Shown here in pieces: positions 31,584-40,234 of a stretch of 64,000 bases of DNA (position 1 is its first letter; every line of letters begins with the position of its first letter). The stretch comes from an uncultured Dermabacter sp. (GTDB lineage Bacteria > Actinomycetota > Actinomycetes > Actinomycetales > Dermabacteraceae). The stretch covers positions 1-64,000 of the forward strand of contig CAMXWV010000012.1 of NCBI GenBank assembly GCA_947252755.1. The letters run 5' to 3'. The notes beneath the pieces were generated by a model. The model saw only the letters and a program-made list of their open reading frames with translations, was not told where the DNA came from and did not search any database. Made by a program: the position numbers and the translations under genes.

Positions 31584-32762
31584 ATGCTGCTCAGCGGCCT
31601 TGCTTTAGGCCTCATCCTCGGCTTCGTGTTCCAGCGCGGGCGTTTCTGCGTGACCGGAGCCTTCCGTGATATCTGGCTCAGCGGATCCCTGCGCTGGTTC
31701 ACCGCCTTCCTTGCCGCAATCGCCGTGCAGGCGGTTCTGGTCAACGCCATGATCGGCGCCGGCCTCATCAGCCCTTCCATCCCCCCCCTTGCGCTCAGCG
31801 CTGTGGCGGGCGGATCATTCCTGTTCGGCATCGGCATCGTCCTGGCTGGCGGATGCGCCACCGGCACCTACTACCGCTCCGGCGAAGGTCTGATCGGCTC
31901 CTGGATCGCCCTTGCCCTCTACGCCTTCACCGCGTCGGTGATGAAGAACGGGCTCGGGGCGGAGCTGACCGCGTCGGCCCGGGACGCAGAGCGCGCCCCT
32001 ACCACGATCCAGGACTCCTTCGGAGTGTCCGTGTGGCTGCTGGTGGGACTGCTGGTCATCGCAACGATCGCGCTGGTCATGCGGGAATCCGCGCGCCGCA
32101 CCGCAGCTCCGGCAACGCTTGCTGCGCGTCGCAGCGGCCTGGCGCACCTGCTGCTGGAGAGGGCATGGTCACCGCTGGCCACCGCGCTGATCGTGGGTGT
32201 GATCGCTGCCGCGGCATTCCCCCTGTCAGAAGCAACCGGTCGCGCATCCGGCCTGGGCATCACCACTCCCTCCGCGGACATCGTGCAGTTCTTCATGACC
32301 GGTGACCTTGCGCTGATCGACTGGGGCGTGCTCTTCGTGCTCGGCATCATCCCCGGCTCGTACATCGCCGCAAAAACATCCGGCGAATTCCGACTGCGCG
32401 CCCCGGACGCCCGCACCGCCGTGCGAGCCGTCGCCGGCGGCACCCTCATGGGCGTGGGCGCTGCCCTTGCCGGCGGCTGCACCATCGGCAACTCGCTGGT
32501 ACAGACCGCGCTTTTCTCCTGGCAGGGGTGGATCGCCCTGCTGTTCACCTTCCTGGGAGTGGGCGCCGGCGTGAGGCTGTTCATCACCACTCACCGCCGT
32601 GCCGGGGCTGAGCCGGTTCCGCTCACCGCAGCTCCAGCCGCAGCTCCGGCGGCAGCCGCGAATCAGGCGGAAACTGCGCGCCAGGCTGCACCGCCAGGCC
32701 AGGCGGCGTCCGCGGTCCAGGCACCTGTTCTGCAGCGGATCAGCGGCCCGAACCGCCCGTGA
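31584..32762 (+). CDS. tsuA: YeeE/YedE-family thiosulfate transporter (TsuA-like)
   Basis: The 392-residue membrane protein has about nine or ten hydrophobic segments and the two family repeats GGCATG (Cys91) and GGCTIG (Cys299), whose cysteines are proposed to pass thiosulfate through the membrane. The ATG follows CAAGGAGACT. The C-terminal 50 residues are an Ala/Pro/Gln-rich cytosolic tail. A TusA-like gene follows, as in characterised TsuA-TsuB pairs. Confidence 0.87.
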   Translation: MLLSGLALGLILGFVFQRGRFCVTGAFRDIWLSGSLRWFTAFLAAIAVQAVLVNAMIGAGLISPSIPPLALSAVAGGSFLFGIGIVLAGGCATGTYYRSGEGLIGSWIALALYAFTASVMKNGLGAELTASARDAERAPTTIQDSFGVSVWLLVGLLVIATIALVMRESARRTAAPATLAARRSGLAHLLLERAWSPLATALIVGVIAAAAFPLSEATGRASGLGITTPSADIVQFFMTGDLALIDWGVLFVLGIIPGSYIAAKTSGEFRLRAPDARTAVRAVAGGTLMGVGAALAGGCTIGNSLVQTALFSWQGWIALLFTFLGVGAGVRLFITTHRRAGAEPVPLTAAPAAAPAAAANQAETARQAAPPGQAASAVQAPVLQRISGPNRP

Positions 32763-32813
32763 CAACTCGATAACCCGCCGCCCCCGGTGGCTCATCACAG
32801 AAAAGGATCTCTC

Positions 32814-33107
32814 ATGGCATTCCTCTCTTTCGCTCGACGCACCCCCAGCGCGGAACCGGTTCCCGCCGCCGACGCCACCGGCGCCGTGTACCGGCTGGAC
32901 ACCATCGGGCAGGTGTGCCCGTTCCCACTGGTGGAAGCCAAGCGCGCAATCAATCCGCTGGACTCCGGTGACCAGCTGCAGATCGACTTCGACTGCACCC
33001 AGGCCACTGATTCGATCCCGGCCTGGGCCGCGGCCAGCGGCCATGCGATCACCGAGTTCACGCAGCTTGATGCCGCCACCTGGCGGATCACCGTTCAGAA
33101 AGGCTGA
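32814..33107 (+). CDS. tsuB: TusA-like sulfur carrier (TsuB-like)
   Basis: The 97-residue product contains the TusA signature GQVCPFPLVEAKRAI with the sulfur-accepting cysteine in CPxP. It is likely to take sulfur from the membrane transporter encoded just upstream. The ATG at 32814 is preceded by AAAAGGATC; an in-frame upstream ATG at 32787 would add nine residues that contain the ribosome-binding site and is less likely. Confidence 0.87.
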   Translation: MAFLSFARRTPSAEPVPAADATGAVYRLDTIGQVCPFPLVEAKRAINPLDSGDQLQIDFDCTQATDSIPAWAAASGHAITEFTQLDAATWRITVQKG

Positions 33108-33146
33108 GCTGTCATCACGGCGCAGGAAGGTGTGAGCGGTGGCGCG

Positions 33147-33152
33147 TACGCT
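33147..33152 (+). promoter_or_regulatory. Leaderless -10 element of the methyltransferase gene
   Basis: TACGCT ends six bases before the ATG at 33159, and no ribosome-binding site is present. This spacing would put the transcription start on the A of the ATG. No good -35 is visible. Confidence 0.4.
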
Positions 33153-33158
33153 GTCCGC

Positions 33159-34286
33159 ATGCCCACCCATGCCGACGCGCTCGACCGCCTCATCATCCAC
33201 GACGCCTTCACTGCCCTGCCGCCCGCGGACCAGGACATCCTGGTGCTGGATGATGCGACCGGCGCCCTGACCCGCGCGGCTCTGGACGCTGTTGCCGACG
33301 GGCACCGCGTGATCGTCCGCAATGCCCGCAGGGACCAGGCGGAGCATCTGCGGCAGACGATCGGGGCCGACGGTGATGAGCGGCTGATCGTCGTGGGAGT
33401 GGACTCCCAGCTCCCGGCGGCAGGAGATTTCCTGCCGCCGGAGGAGCCGCCGCTTCGCGTGTCCCGGACGCTCGGGCGGCTGCCGAAGTCGCGGCGCGGA
33501 CTGGATCAGATGGCGCGCTCCTCGGCGCGCGTGTCCGCTGAGGATGCGGTGGTGGTGCTGGGCGGGAACCAGAAGCACATGTCCCACACCATGAACGTGG
33601 TGCTCGCGGAGTCCTACCGGGAGGTGCGCGGCGGCCGCGGCAAAGGCAAACATCGCTGCCTGATTGCGCATGGCCCCTATCCGGGTGTGCAGCGCCAGCC
33701 GGTGGAGGAGATCGTGGTGCCGCGGGTGGGGAAGCTCCGCGCCATCGGCGGGGTGTTCTCCGGTTCGAAAGCCGACCGCGGCGGTTCAGCGCTTGCGGAT
33801 CAGGCGGTTCGCCTGCTGCGGGATGCCGATACGGAAGCGGATCCGATCAGAATTCTTGACCTGGGCAGCGGAAACGGGCTGGTCTCCCTGCGCCTCGCGC
33901 ATGCGGCGAAAGAGCGCGGCCTGCCGGTGGAAATCACCGCCACGGACATCGACCTGGATGCGGTGGCCTCCTCCCAGCTCACTCTTGGGCCCCGCGCCCG
34001 CGTCACCTGGGACGATGCTGCCGCAGCCGAAGCGGATGTTTCGTTCTGCATGGTGCTGCTGAATCCGCCGTTCCATGAGGGAACCCGCATTGACCGAACG
34101 CTCGTGCAGGATCTGCTCGATGCGGCCGTGCGAGTGCTGAAGCCCGGTGGCGTGCTGGTGTTCGTGCATAACTCGCACCTGCGCTACCGCCCGGAGCTGG
34201 AGGCCCGTTTCGCTGAGACCAAGCAGCTCCACCGCGACCGCATGTTCACGGTGCTGATGGCCCGGTCAGGCGCGCACGGCGCCTGA
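33159..34286 (+). CDS. RsmC/RlmG-like class I methyltransferase
   Basis: The 375-residue product has a degenerate N-terminal methyltransferase-like domain. The C-terminal catalytic domain has the SAM motif ILDLGSGNGLVSL, ATDID and the MVLLNPPFHEG motif of guanine-N2 rRNA methyltransferases. It should modify 16S or 23S rRNA; the exact site cannot be assigned. A GTG at 33132 is an alternative start, but its spacing from GGAAGG is too short. Confidence 0.85.
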   Translation: MPTHADALDRLIIHDAFTALPPADQDILVLDDATGALTRAALDAVADGHRVIVRNARRDQAEHLRQTIGADGDERLIVVGVDSQLPAAGDFLPPEEPPLRVSRTLGRLPKSRRGLDQMARSSARVSAEDAVVVLGGNQKHMSHTMNVVLAESYREVRGGRGKGKHRCLIAHGPYPGVQRQPVEEIVVPRVGKLRAIGGVFSGSKADRGGSALADQAVRLLRDADTEADPIRILDLGSGNGLVSLRLAHAAKERGLPVEITATDIDLDAVASSQLTLGPRARVTWDDAAAAEADVSFCMVLLNPPFHEGTRIDRTLVQDLLDAAVRVLKPGGVLVFVHNSHLRYRPELEARFAETKQLHRDRMFTVLMARSGAHGA

Positions 34287-34301
34287 CTGCCGAAGCCAAG
34301 G

Positions 34302-35033
34302 TCAGCTGGTGACCATGGCCTTCAGCACGGAGCTGAAGAAGCGGGCACCGTCCACACCGGTGCGGGTGCCCTCACCGGGCATGTCCGGCCCGAAGCCGGG
34401 CTCCACCGCGTGCTCCGGATGCGGCATGAGCCCCACCACGTTGCCGTATTCGTTGGTGATGCCGGCGATTCCGCGGGATGACCCGTTCGGGTTCACCTCA
34501 AAGCCTGCGGGGCCGTGCGTGGCGCCTTCCGCGTAACGGAACACCACGCGGTTCTCCGCTTCCAGCATGTCCAGTGTGGCGGCATCCGCCACGTACTGGC
34601 CGTCCTGGTTCTTCAGCGGGATCCGAATGATCTCATCCTGCTCATAGTCCACGGTCCATGCGGTGCGGTTGTTCTCCACTCGCAGCGGCTGGTCACGGCA
34701 GATGAACGCGCGGTGAGCATTCTTGATCATGGAGCCGGGCAGCAGATGTGTTTCGGTGAGGATCTGGAAGCCGTTGCAGATCCCGAGCACCGGCATTCCG
34801 CCCTTGGCGGCGTCCACCACGCGGGTCATCACCGGGGCGAAGCGGGAGATGGCGCCTGCCCGCAGGTAGTCGCCGTAGGAGAACCCGCCGGGCAGGATGA
34901 CCGCGTCCACTTCATGGAGGTCATCATCGCCGTGCCACAGGCTGACCGGCTCCGCACCTGCCAGGCGCACCGCGCGCAGCGCATCCCGGTCATCCAGGGT
35001 GCCGGGGAAGGTCACTACACCGATCCTCGGCAT
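34302..35033 (-). CDS. purQ: Phosphoribosylformylglycinamidine synthase, PurQ glutaminase subunit
   Basis: The 243-residue class I glutaminase has the nucleophile cysteine in LGICNGFQIL and the His/Glu pair in MPHPEHA. It supplies ammonia to PurL. The start overlaps the stop of purS by one base, so the two genes are coupled. Confidence 0.97.
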   Translation of the reverse strand: MPRIGVVTFPGTLDDRDALRAVRLAGAEPVSLWHGDDDLHEVDAVILPGGFSYGDYLRAGAISRFAPVMTRVVDAAKGGMPVLGICNGFQILTETHLLPGSMIKNAHRAFICRDQPLRVENNRTAWTVDYEQDEIIRIPLKNQDGQYVADAATLDMLEAENRVVFRYAEGATHGPAGFEVNPNGSSRGIAGITNEYGNVVGLMPHPEHAVEPGFGPDMPGEGTRTGVDGARFFSSVLKAMVTS

Positions 35034-35287
35034 CAGGCGCTCTCCTCCGTGCGAACAGACACGACTTCTTCGATCACAGGGTTGGACAGCACGGTCTCGG
35101 CGGCTTCGCGGATCTGCTGCAGCGACTGCTCGGTCACCTCGCCGTCCAGCTCGAGCTCGAAGCGCTTGCCCTGGCGAACGGAGGAGATCCCGTCGAAGCC
35201 GAGGCGGGAGAGAGCGCCGGCAACAGCCTTCCCCTGCGGGTCGAGAATTTCATGCTTGAGCATCACGTCAACGATCACGCGGGGCAT
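35033..35287 (-). CDS. purS: Phosphoribosylformylglycinamidine synthase, PurS subunit
   Basis: The 84-residue product has MPRVIVDVMLKHEILDPQGKAV and GKRFELELDG, typical of PurS, which bridges PurL and PurQ. It is the first gene of the purS-purQ operon. Confidence 0.96.
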   Translation of the reverse strand: MPRVIVDVMLKHEILDPQGKAVAGALSRLGFDGISSVRQGKRFELELDGEVTEQSLQQIREAAETVLSNPVIEEVVSVRTEESA

Positions 35288-35397
35288 TCAGATCTCCAAG
35301 TCTGACACAGGCGTCTCTGTGCGGTGAAACAGTTCGTCCCCAGTCTAGTGGGTCAGGCAAGCCGAGAGCGTCCGGCGCCAGCAGGTGAGTCAGACCT

Positions 35398-35430
35398 GCA
35401 TGCGCTCAAGCCGAGCTGGCATGCGCTCAA
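35398..35430. repeat. 21-base spaced direct repeat over the pflA stop
   Basis: GCATGCGCTCAA occurs at 35398-35409 and 35419-35430, a 21-base period. The second copy contains the stop codon of pflA. Confidence 0.65.
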
Positions 35431-36278
35431 TAGGTGAGCAGCCCGCGATCGCGGAAGATCGCCCGTGCTTCCTCCAGGGACTCCGTGGTGGGCGGGGGAG
35501 TGTCCTTCAGCTGGTAGGTGAGGCCCAGGTTCGCCCACTTGTCCGCACCCATCTGGTGGAACGGCAGAACCTCCACGCGGCTCACGTTCGGCCAGCGCTG
35601 CACGATGTCCGCCACCTTCTCGATGTTCGCCCGCTCATCCGTCAGGCCGGGCACCAGCACAAAGCGTGCCCACACCTCGGTGCCGTACTGGGCAAGCCGG
35701 TCCCCGAAGTCGATCGTCGGCTGGAGCTCGCGGCCGGTCACAGCCTTATAGGTCTCTTCATCCCCGCTCTTCACATCGAGCAGCACCAGGTCGATATCAG
35801 CAAGCATCTCCTCGGTGACGTTTGCGCCGAGGTAGCCGGAGGTGTCGATTGCGGTGTGCACACCCAGCTGCTTCACCTCATGGAGCAGCCGCGCAGCGAA
35901 CGGCGCCTGCATCATCACCTCTCCGCCGGAAAGGGTGATGCCGCCGCCGGATGCTTGGAACACCCGCCGGTAGCGTTTGATGCGCTTCAGCAGCTCCTCC
36001 AGCGAGATGTCCTGCCCGTCTTTCATCGCCATGGTGTCCGGGTTATGGCAATACAGGCAGCGCAGCGGGCAGCCGTTGAAGAAGATGGTGAGCCGCGTGC
36101 CGGGGCCGTCCACAGCCGTCACCAGCTCCCACGAGTGGATGGTGGCAAGCGAGCCGTCCCGAACGCTCTCCAAACGTTCAGAGCGCGCCAGAAACTCCGC
36201 TTCCAGACCGGCGGTGCCGGCACCAAGGCGCCTGTCCTCGGTGCCGACCGCCGTGATCGGAATCTGTGACTGGGTCAC
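35427..36278 (-). CDS. pflA: Pyruvate formate-lyase-activating enzyme
   Basis: The 283-residue radical-SAM protein has the CxxxCxxC cluster at Cys70, Cys74 and Cys77 (NGCPLRCLYCHN), preceded by TAVDGPGTR. It creates the glycyl radical on pyruvate formate-lyase under anaerobic conditions. Compared with the Escherichia coli enzyme it has an N-terminal extension of about 40 residues. The GTG start overlaps the stop of the preceding glycyl-radical gene by four bases (GTGA), so the two are coupled. Confidence 0.94.
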   Translation of the reverse strand: MTQSQIPITAVGTEDRRLGAGTAGLEAEFLARSERLESVRDGSLATIHSWELVTAVDGPGTRLTIFFNGCPLRCLYCHNPDTMAMKDGQDISLEELLKRIKRYRRVFQASGGGITLSGGEVMMQAPFAARLLHEVKQLGVHTAIDTSGYLGANVTEEMLADIDLVLLDVKSGDEETYKAVTGRELQPTIDFGDRLAQYGTEVWARFVLVPGLTDERANIEKVADIVQRWPNVSRVEVLPFHQMGADKWANLGLTYQLKDTPPPTTESLEEARAIFRDRGLLTY

Positions 36279-36526
36279 GCGTTCTGGTGGAAGGTGCGGT
36301 TGAGAACGTCGAGCTGCTGCTCGCGGGTCAGCTTCACGAAGTTCACGGCGTAGCCGGACACGCGAACCGTGAGGTTCGGGTACTTCTCCGGGTTCTCCAT
36401 AGCGTCCGTCAGCGTGTCCTTGTTGAGCACGTTGATGTTCGCGTGGAACAGGCCCGATTCCATGTTCTTCTCGGCGCGGTTCGCCTTCATCGACGCCAGG
36501 CGCTCTTCATACGTTTTGATGCTCAT
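36275..36526 (-). CDS. grcA: Stand-alone glycyl-radical domain of pyruvate formate-lyase (GrcA-like)
   Basis: The 83-residue product has a charged 24-residue N-terminus and then the sequence normally found at the C-terminal end of PflB: NINVLNKDTLTDAMENPEKYP and RVSGYAV, with the radical-bearing Gly58. In Escherichia coli a similar protein (YfiD/GrcA) repairs damaged enzyme. Here it appears to be the only source of this domain, because the adjacent large subunit ends before it. The gap to the large subunit is 21 bases, in the same frame but with two TGA stops. AAAGGA precedes the ATG. Confidence 0.93.
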   Translation of the reverse strand: MSIKTYEERLASMKANRAEKNMESGLFHANINVLNKDTLTDAMENPEKYPNLTVRVSGYAVNFVKLTREQQLDVLNRTFHQNA

Positions 36527-36547
36527 CGCAGTGTCCTTTCAGTCCTC

Positions 36548-38647
36548 TCAGTCCTCATCCATGATGAACCCGGCATCCAGGATGCCCACCAGGTTCGCAA
36601 TGCGCTCCTCCTCCGTACGGCCAAGGCCCTGCGGAGTGATGGTGTTGGTCAGCGAAATGCCGTCCAGCGCATCGTTGTAATCCAGTTTGCCCACGCTCAG
36701 CATGGACGCCACCATGCCATGGGTGTCCATGCCGTTGCCCGGGTTCGCACCCGGTGAGAACGGCGTGCCCGCCCGGTGGCCGGACGGGAACGAGCCCGTG
36801 GCCTTGCCGTACACCACGTTCGAGGTGATCGTGAGGACGGACTGGGTGGGGATTGCATCCCGGTACATCGGGATCGCCTTGATCTTCTGCATCACGGTGT
36901 GCACGATCGTGGCCGCGATCTCATCCGCGCGGTCATCATCATTGCCGTACACCGGGAAATCACCCTCGGTGATGTAGTCCGTGATCAGCCCGGTCTCGTC
37001 CCGCACCGGCAGCACCTTCGCGTGCTTGATCGCCGAGAGGGAGTCCGCCACGATCGAGAGCCCGGCGATGCCGCAGCCCATGGTGCGCACGATCTCCGAG
37101 TCGTGCAGCGCCATCTCGATCGCCTCGTACGCGTACTTATCGTGCGAGTAGTGGATGATGTTCAGCGCCTCAACATAGGTGCCCACCACCCAGTCGAGCA
37201 TCTGCTCGTACTTGTGCCACACCTCATCGAAGTCCAGCGGGCCGTCACCCTCGATCGGGGTGAACAGGCCGGGCTCGGTCACCTGCTTGCCGGACACTTC
37301 GTCCCGGCCGCCGTTGATCGCATACAGCAGCGCCTTCGCAGCGTTCACCCGCGCACCGAAGAACTGCATCTGCTTGCCCACCCGCATCGGGGACACACAG
37401 CAGGCGATGGCGGCATCATCGCCCCAGCGGCCACGGATCTGCTCATCGGACTCGTACTGGATCGAGCTGGTCTCAATCGAGATCGCCGAGCAGAACTCCT
37501 TGTACCCCTCCGGCAGGTTCGGATCCCAGAACACCGTGATGTTCGGCTCCGGGGCGGGGCCCAGGTTCCGCAGCGTCTGCAGCAGGCGGAAGGACGTCTT
37601 CGTCACCTGGCTGCGGCCGTCCTCAGACACGCCGCCATCAGACCACGTAGCCCAGTACGGGTCACCGGAGAAGATCTGGTCATAGTCGATGGTGCGCAGG
37701 AAGCGCACGATCCGCAGTTTGATGACGAACTGGTCGATCATCTCCTGCGCCTCGGACTCGGTGATCACACCGTTCTCAAGATCGCGCTGGAAGTAGATGT
37801 CGAAGAACGGGGAGAGGCGGCCGATGGACATCGCCGCACCGTCCTGGCTCTTCACTGCGCCGAGGTAGGCGAGATAGGTCCACTGCACGGCCTCATGCGC
37901 GGTGGCGGCGGGACGGCGCAGATCGCAGCCGTACATGTCCCCGAGCGTGATCAGCTTCTTCAGCGCCTTGATCTGCTCAGCGTGCTCCTCGCGATAGCGA
38001 GCCCAGTGCTCACTGAACGGCTGGTCAGCCACCGAATCCTTAGCGCGCTGCTTGTCCTCGATGAGGAAATCCAGGCCGTACAGGGCCACGCGGCGGTAGT
38101 CGCCGATGATCCGGCCGCGGCCGTACGCGTCGGGCAGACCGGTGATGATGTGGCTGGAACGGGCGGCGCGGATCCGCGGGGTGTAGATATCGAACACGCC
38201 GTCATTATGGGTTTTGCGATACCGGGTGAAGATCTCCTTGATCCGCGGATCCGGCTCTTTACCGGCCTCGCGGATCGCAGTCTCCACCATGCGCCAGCCG
38301 CCGGACGGCATCATGGCGCGCTTCAGCGGAACATCGGTCTGCAGACCCACGATCACATCGTCGTCCTCGCTGATGTAGCCAGCGGGGAACGCGTCGATAT
38401 CAGCCGGGGTCTGGGTGTCCACGTCATACACGCGGCGGCGGCGCTCCTCGGAGAGGTAGTCCTTCTCCAGGGTGTCCCACACGCGCAGGGTCTTATCCGT
38501 GGGGCCGGCCAGGAAGGAGGCATCCCCTTCGTACGGCTCGTAGTTCTTCTGAATGAAATCGCGGACATTGACCTGTTCGGTCCATTCGCCCTCGGTGAAG
38601 CCGGTCCATGCTGCGGAGACGGCGGTGCGGTCCTCAGTAGCAGTCAT
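36548..38647 (-). CDS. pflB: Pyruvate formate-lyase large subunit lacking the glycyl-radical domain
   Basis: The 699-residue product matches formate acetyltransferase from the N-terminus through the active-site pair Cys416-Cys417 (ACCVSPM) and the PSGHRAGTPFSPGANP segment. It then stops after NLVGILDAGFIMDED. Usual length is about 760-790 residues; the missing last 60 contain the glycyl-radical loop. That loop is supplied by the next gene. The enzyme cleaves pyruvate with CoA to acetyl-CoA and formate. The split is not a sequencing frameshift, since two in-frame stops and a ribosome-binding site separate the parts. Confidence 0.94.
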   Translation of the reverse strand: MTATEDRTAVSAAWTGFTEGEWTEQVNVRDFIQKNYEPYEGDASFLAGPTDKTLRVWDTLEKDYLSEERRRRVYDVDTQTPADIDAFPAGYISEDDDVIVGLQTDVPLKRAMMPSGGWRMVETAIREAGKEPDPRIKEIFTRYRKTHNDGVFDIYTPRIRAARSSHIITGLPDAYGRGRIIGDYRRVALYGLDFLIEDKQRAKDSVADQPFSEHWARYREEHAEQIKALKKLITLGDMYGCDLRRPAATAHEAVQWTYLAYLGAVKSQDGAAMSIGRLSPFFDIYFQRDLENGVITESEAQEMIDQFVIKLRIVRFLRTIDYDQIFSGDPYWATWSDGGVSEDGRSQVTKTSFRLLQTLRNLGPAPEPNITVFWDPNLPEGYKEFCSAISIETSSIQYESDEQIRGRWGDDAAIACCVSPMRVGKQMQFFGARVNAAKALLYAINGGRDEVSGKQVTEPGLFTPIEGDGPLDFDEVWHKYEQMLDWVVGTYVEALNIIHYSHDKYAYEAIEMALHDSEIVRTMGCGIAGLSIVADSLSAIKHAKVLPVRDETGLITDYITEGDFPVYGNDDDRADEIAATIVHTVMQKIKAIPMYRDAIPTQSVLTITSNVVYGKATGSFPSGHRAGTPFSPGANPGNGMDTHGMVASMLSVGKLDYNDALDGISLTNTITPQGLGRTEEERIANLVGILDAGFIMDED

Positions 38648-38684
38648 CTGTGCTCATCCCTCCCAATCGGGGTTGTACACCTTC

Positions 38685-38712
38685 ATCGTAGAAGCGTGAT
38701 CAGAGAGCTGAA
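38685..38712 (-). promoter_or_regulatory. Promoter candidate for the pfl operon
   Basis: On the minus strand TTCAGC (38707-38712) and TACGAT (38685-38690) are spaced by 16 bases, with the palindrome TGATCA in the spacer. It lies about 38 bases before the pflB start. No clear FNR-type site is visible. Confidence 0.35.
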
Positions 38713-38858
38713 TGGGACCTGTGTACCGCCCTGTTCCGTGGGTCACGGTCCAGTTCCGACGCGCCCCGCCCGATCCCGACAGGCTTTCCGCTCCCGGTCA
38801 GGATTCCTTTTCCCAGCCAGGCCTCGCGCGCCCGAACAGATCTCACCGCACAGAGAAC

Positions 38859-38890
38859 GGAGCCGGGACCCCGTGCGGGATCCCGGCTCC
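38859..38890 (-). terminator. Terminator hairpin between the small membrane protein gene and pflB
   Basis: GGAGCCGGGA (38859-38868) pairs with TCCCGGCTCC (38881-38890), with a 12-base loop. It follows the stop of the minus-strand gene at 38944 and precedes the pfl promoter. Confidence 0.65.
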
Positions 38891-38943
38891 TCTGTCGGTA
38901 CGCGGTTGTCAGCGTGAGCGGCGCGCAGCAGTATCAGCGCCCC

Positions 38944-39273
38944 TCAGTACGGGTACACAACCTTCTCGCCCTTTTGGTGACCGAGCCACACGAACAGCGC
39001 CGGCACCACCCACGGCAGGAACAGGGTGGCAAGGATAGCGCCGCCCATGGCCGGGAACTGGTGTGGGAACTCCACCGTGATCGCGGTGATGATGGCCGCG
39101 ATCCCCATCACCAGAGTGAGGGCGCCGCCCAGGATGTAGAACGGGGCGATGGCGTGGTTGATCTCCTTGCGGCCGCGTGCATGCAGCGAGCCCTTCAGGC
39201 CGATCCCGCCGGCAAGCAGAATGGTGCCGGTCATGGTCAGACCGAGCGAATTCACAATGAGCGCCATCAGCAT
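38944..39273 (-). CDS. Small membrane protein of unknown function
   Basis: The 109-residue product has three hydrophobic segments (about 3-25, 44-68 and 76-97) and a basic loop near residue 30. I do not recognise the family. The start has an AGGAGG ribosome-binding site at good spacing, which supports a real gene. It lies between purC and the pfl operon on the same strand and is separated from the latter by a terminator. Confidence 0.7.
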   Translation of the reverse strand: MLMALIVNSLGLTMTGTILLAGGIGLKGSLHARGRKEINHAIAPFYILGGALTLVMGIAAIITAITVEFPHQFPAMGGAILATLFLPWVVPALFVWLGHQKGEKVVYPY

Positions 39274-39316
39274 GGGCAGGATCCTCCTGGGAAACGATCA
39301 GTTGCGGCCATCATAC

Positions 39317-40234
39317 TCACACAAAGCGCCGGCCGCTCAGCCGCTCAAACGCCTCGATGTACTTCTCCCGGGTCTGCTCCACCACCTGCTCCGGCAGCTC
39401 AGGCGGCTCCTGGCCGGAAGTGCGATCCCAGCCCGATTCGGCGCTGGTCAGCCAGTTGCGCACAAACTGCTTATCAAAGCTGTTCTGCTCCACCCCCACC
39501 CGATGGGAGTGCGCATCCCAGAACCGCGACGAATCCGGGGTCAGCACCTCATCGCCGAGCACCAGCGCCCCCGTGTCACGATCCAGACCGAACTCGAACT
39601 TGGTGTCCGCCACGATGATGGAACGATCACGCGCGAACTGTGCAGCCCGCTGGTACACAGCAAGGCTCGCCCGTTCCACCTTGCGGCCGCGCTCCTCGCC
39701 CACCAGAGAGAACGCGTCGGCCACAGTGATGTTCTCATCGTGACCGCCAGCTTCCGCCTTCGTGGACGGAGTGAAGATCGGCTCCGGCAGCGGGGATGCC
39801 TCCTCAAGGCCCGCCGGCAGCGCATGCCCGCCCACCGTGCCGGTGGCGCGATAGTCCGCAAGACCCGAACCGGTCAGGTAGCCGCGCACAATGCACTCCA
39901 GCGGCAGCATGTCCAGGCCCCGGCAGCGCAGCGCCCTGCCCCGCACCTGCGCGGGAACATCATCAGCGGAGATCACATGGTGCTCTACCAGATCGTCCAC
40001 CAGCTCAAACCACAGCAGGGACAGCTGCGTGAGAACCCGGCCCTTGTCCGGAATCCCCGGCTGCAGGGAGAAGTCAAAGGCGCTGATGCGATCCGTGGCG
40101 AGCACGAGGACTTCGCGCGCCTCAGCAGGGGACTGGCCCGCGGGCACATACAGCTCGCGCACCTTCCCGGTGACGGCGTGATCCCAACCGTCCAGCTGCG
40201 GAGCAGTGATCAGCGCACCGGTGCCGCGGCTCAC
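39317..40234 (-). CDS. purC: Phosphoribosylaminoimidazole-succinocarboxamide synthase
   Basis: The 305-residue product has GKVRELY, LVLATDRISAFDF, ECIVRGYLTGSG and DTKFEFG, all typical of SAICAR synthase, which joins aspartate to CAIR. It overlaps purD by four bases and is co-transcribed with it. Confidence 0.97.
   Translation of the reverse strand: MSRGTGALITAPQLDGWDHAVTGKVRELYVPAGQSPAEAREVLVLATDRISAFDFSLQPGIPDKGRVLTQLSLLWFELVDDLVEHHVISADDVPAQVRGRALRCRGLDMLPLECIVRGYLTGSGLADYRATGTVGGHALPAGLEEASPLPEPIFTPSTKAEAGGHDENITVADAFSLVGEERGRKVERASLAVYQRAAQFARDRSIIVADTKFEFGLDRDTGALVLGDEVLTPDSSRFWDAHSHRVGVEQNSFDKQFVRNWLTSAESGWDRTSGQEPPELPEQVVEQTREKYIEAFERLSGRRFV

Noticed and set aside
36527..36547. Frameshift or selenocysteine/readthrough explanation for the PflB-GrcA split
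   Set aside because: The two parts share a frame but are separated by two TGA codons, and the small gene has its own ribosome-binding site and an unrelated N-terminus. No selenocysteine-type hairpin is evident.
36776..38917. 713-codon plus-strand open frame opposite pflB
   Set aside because: It is a shadow of pflB and lacks domain similarity.
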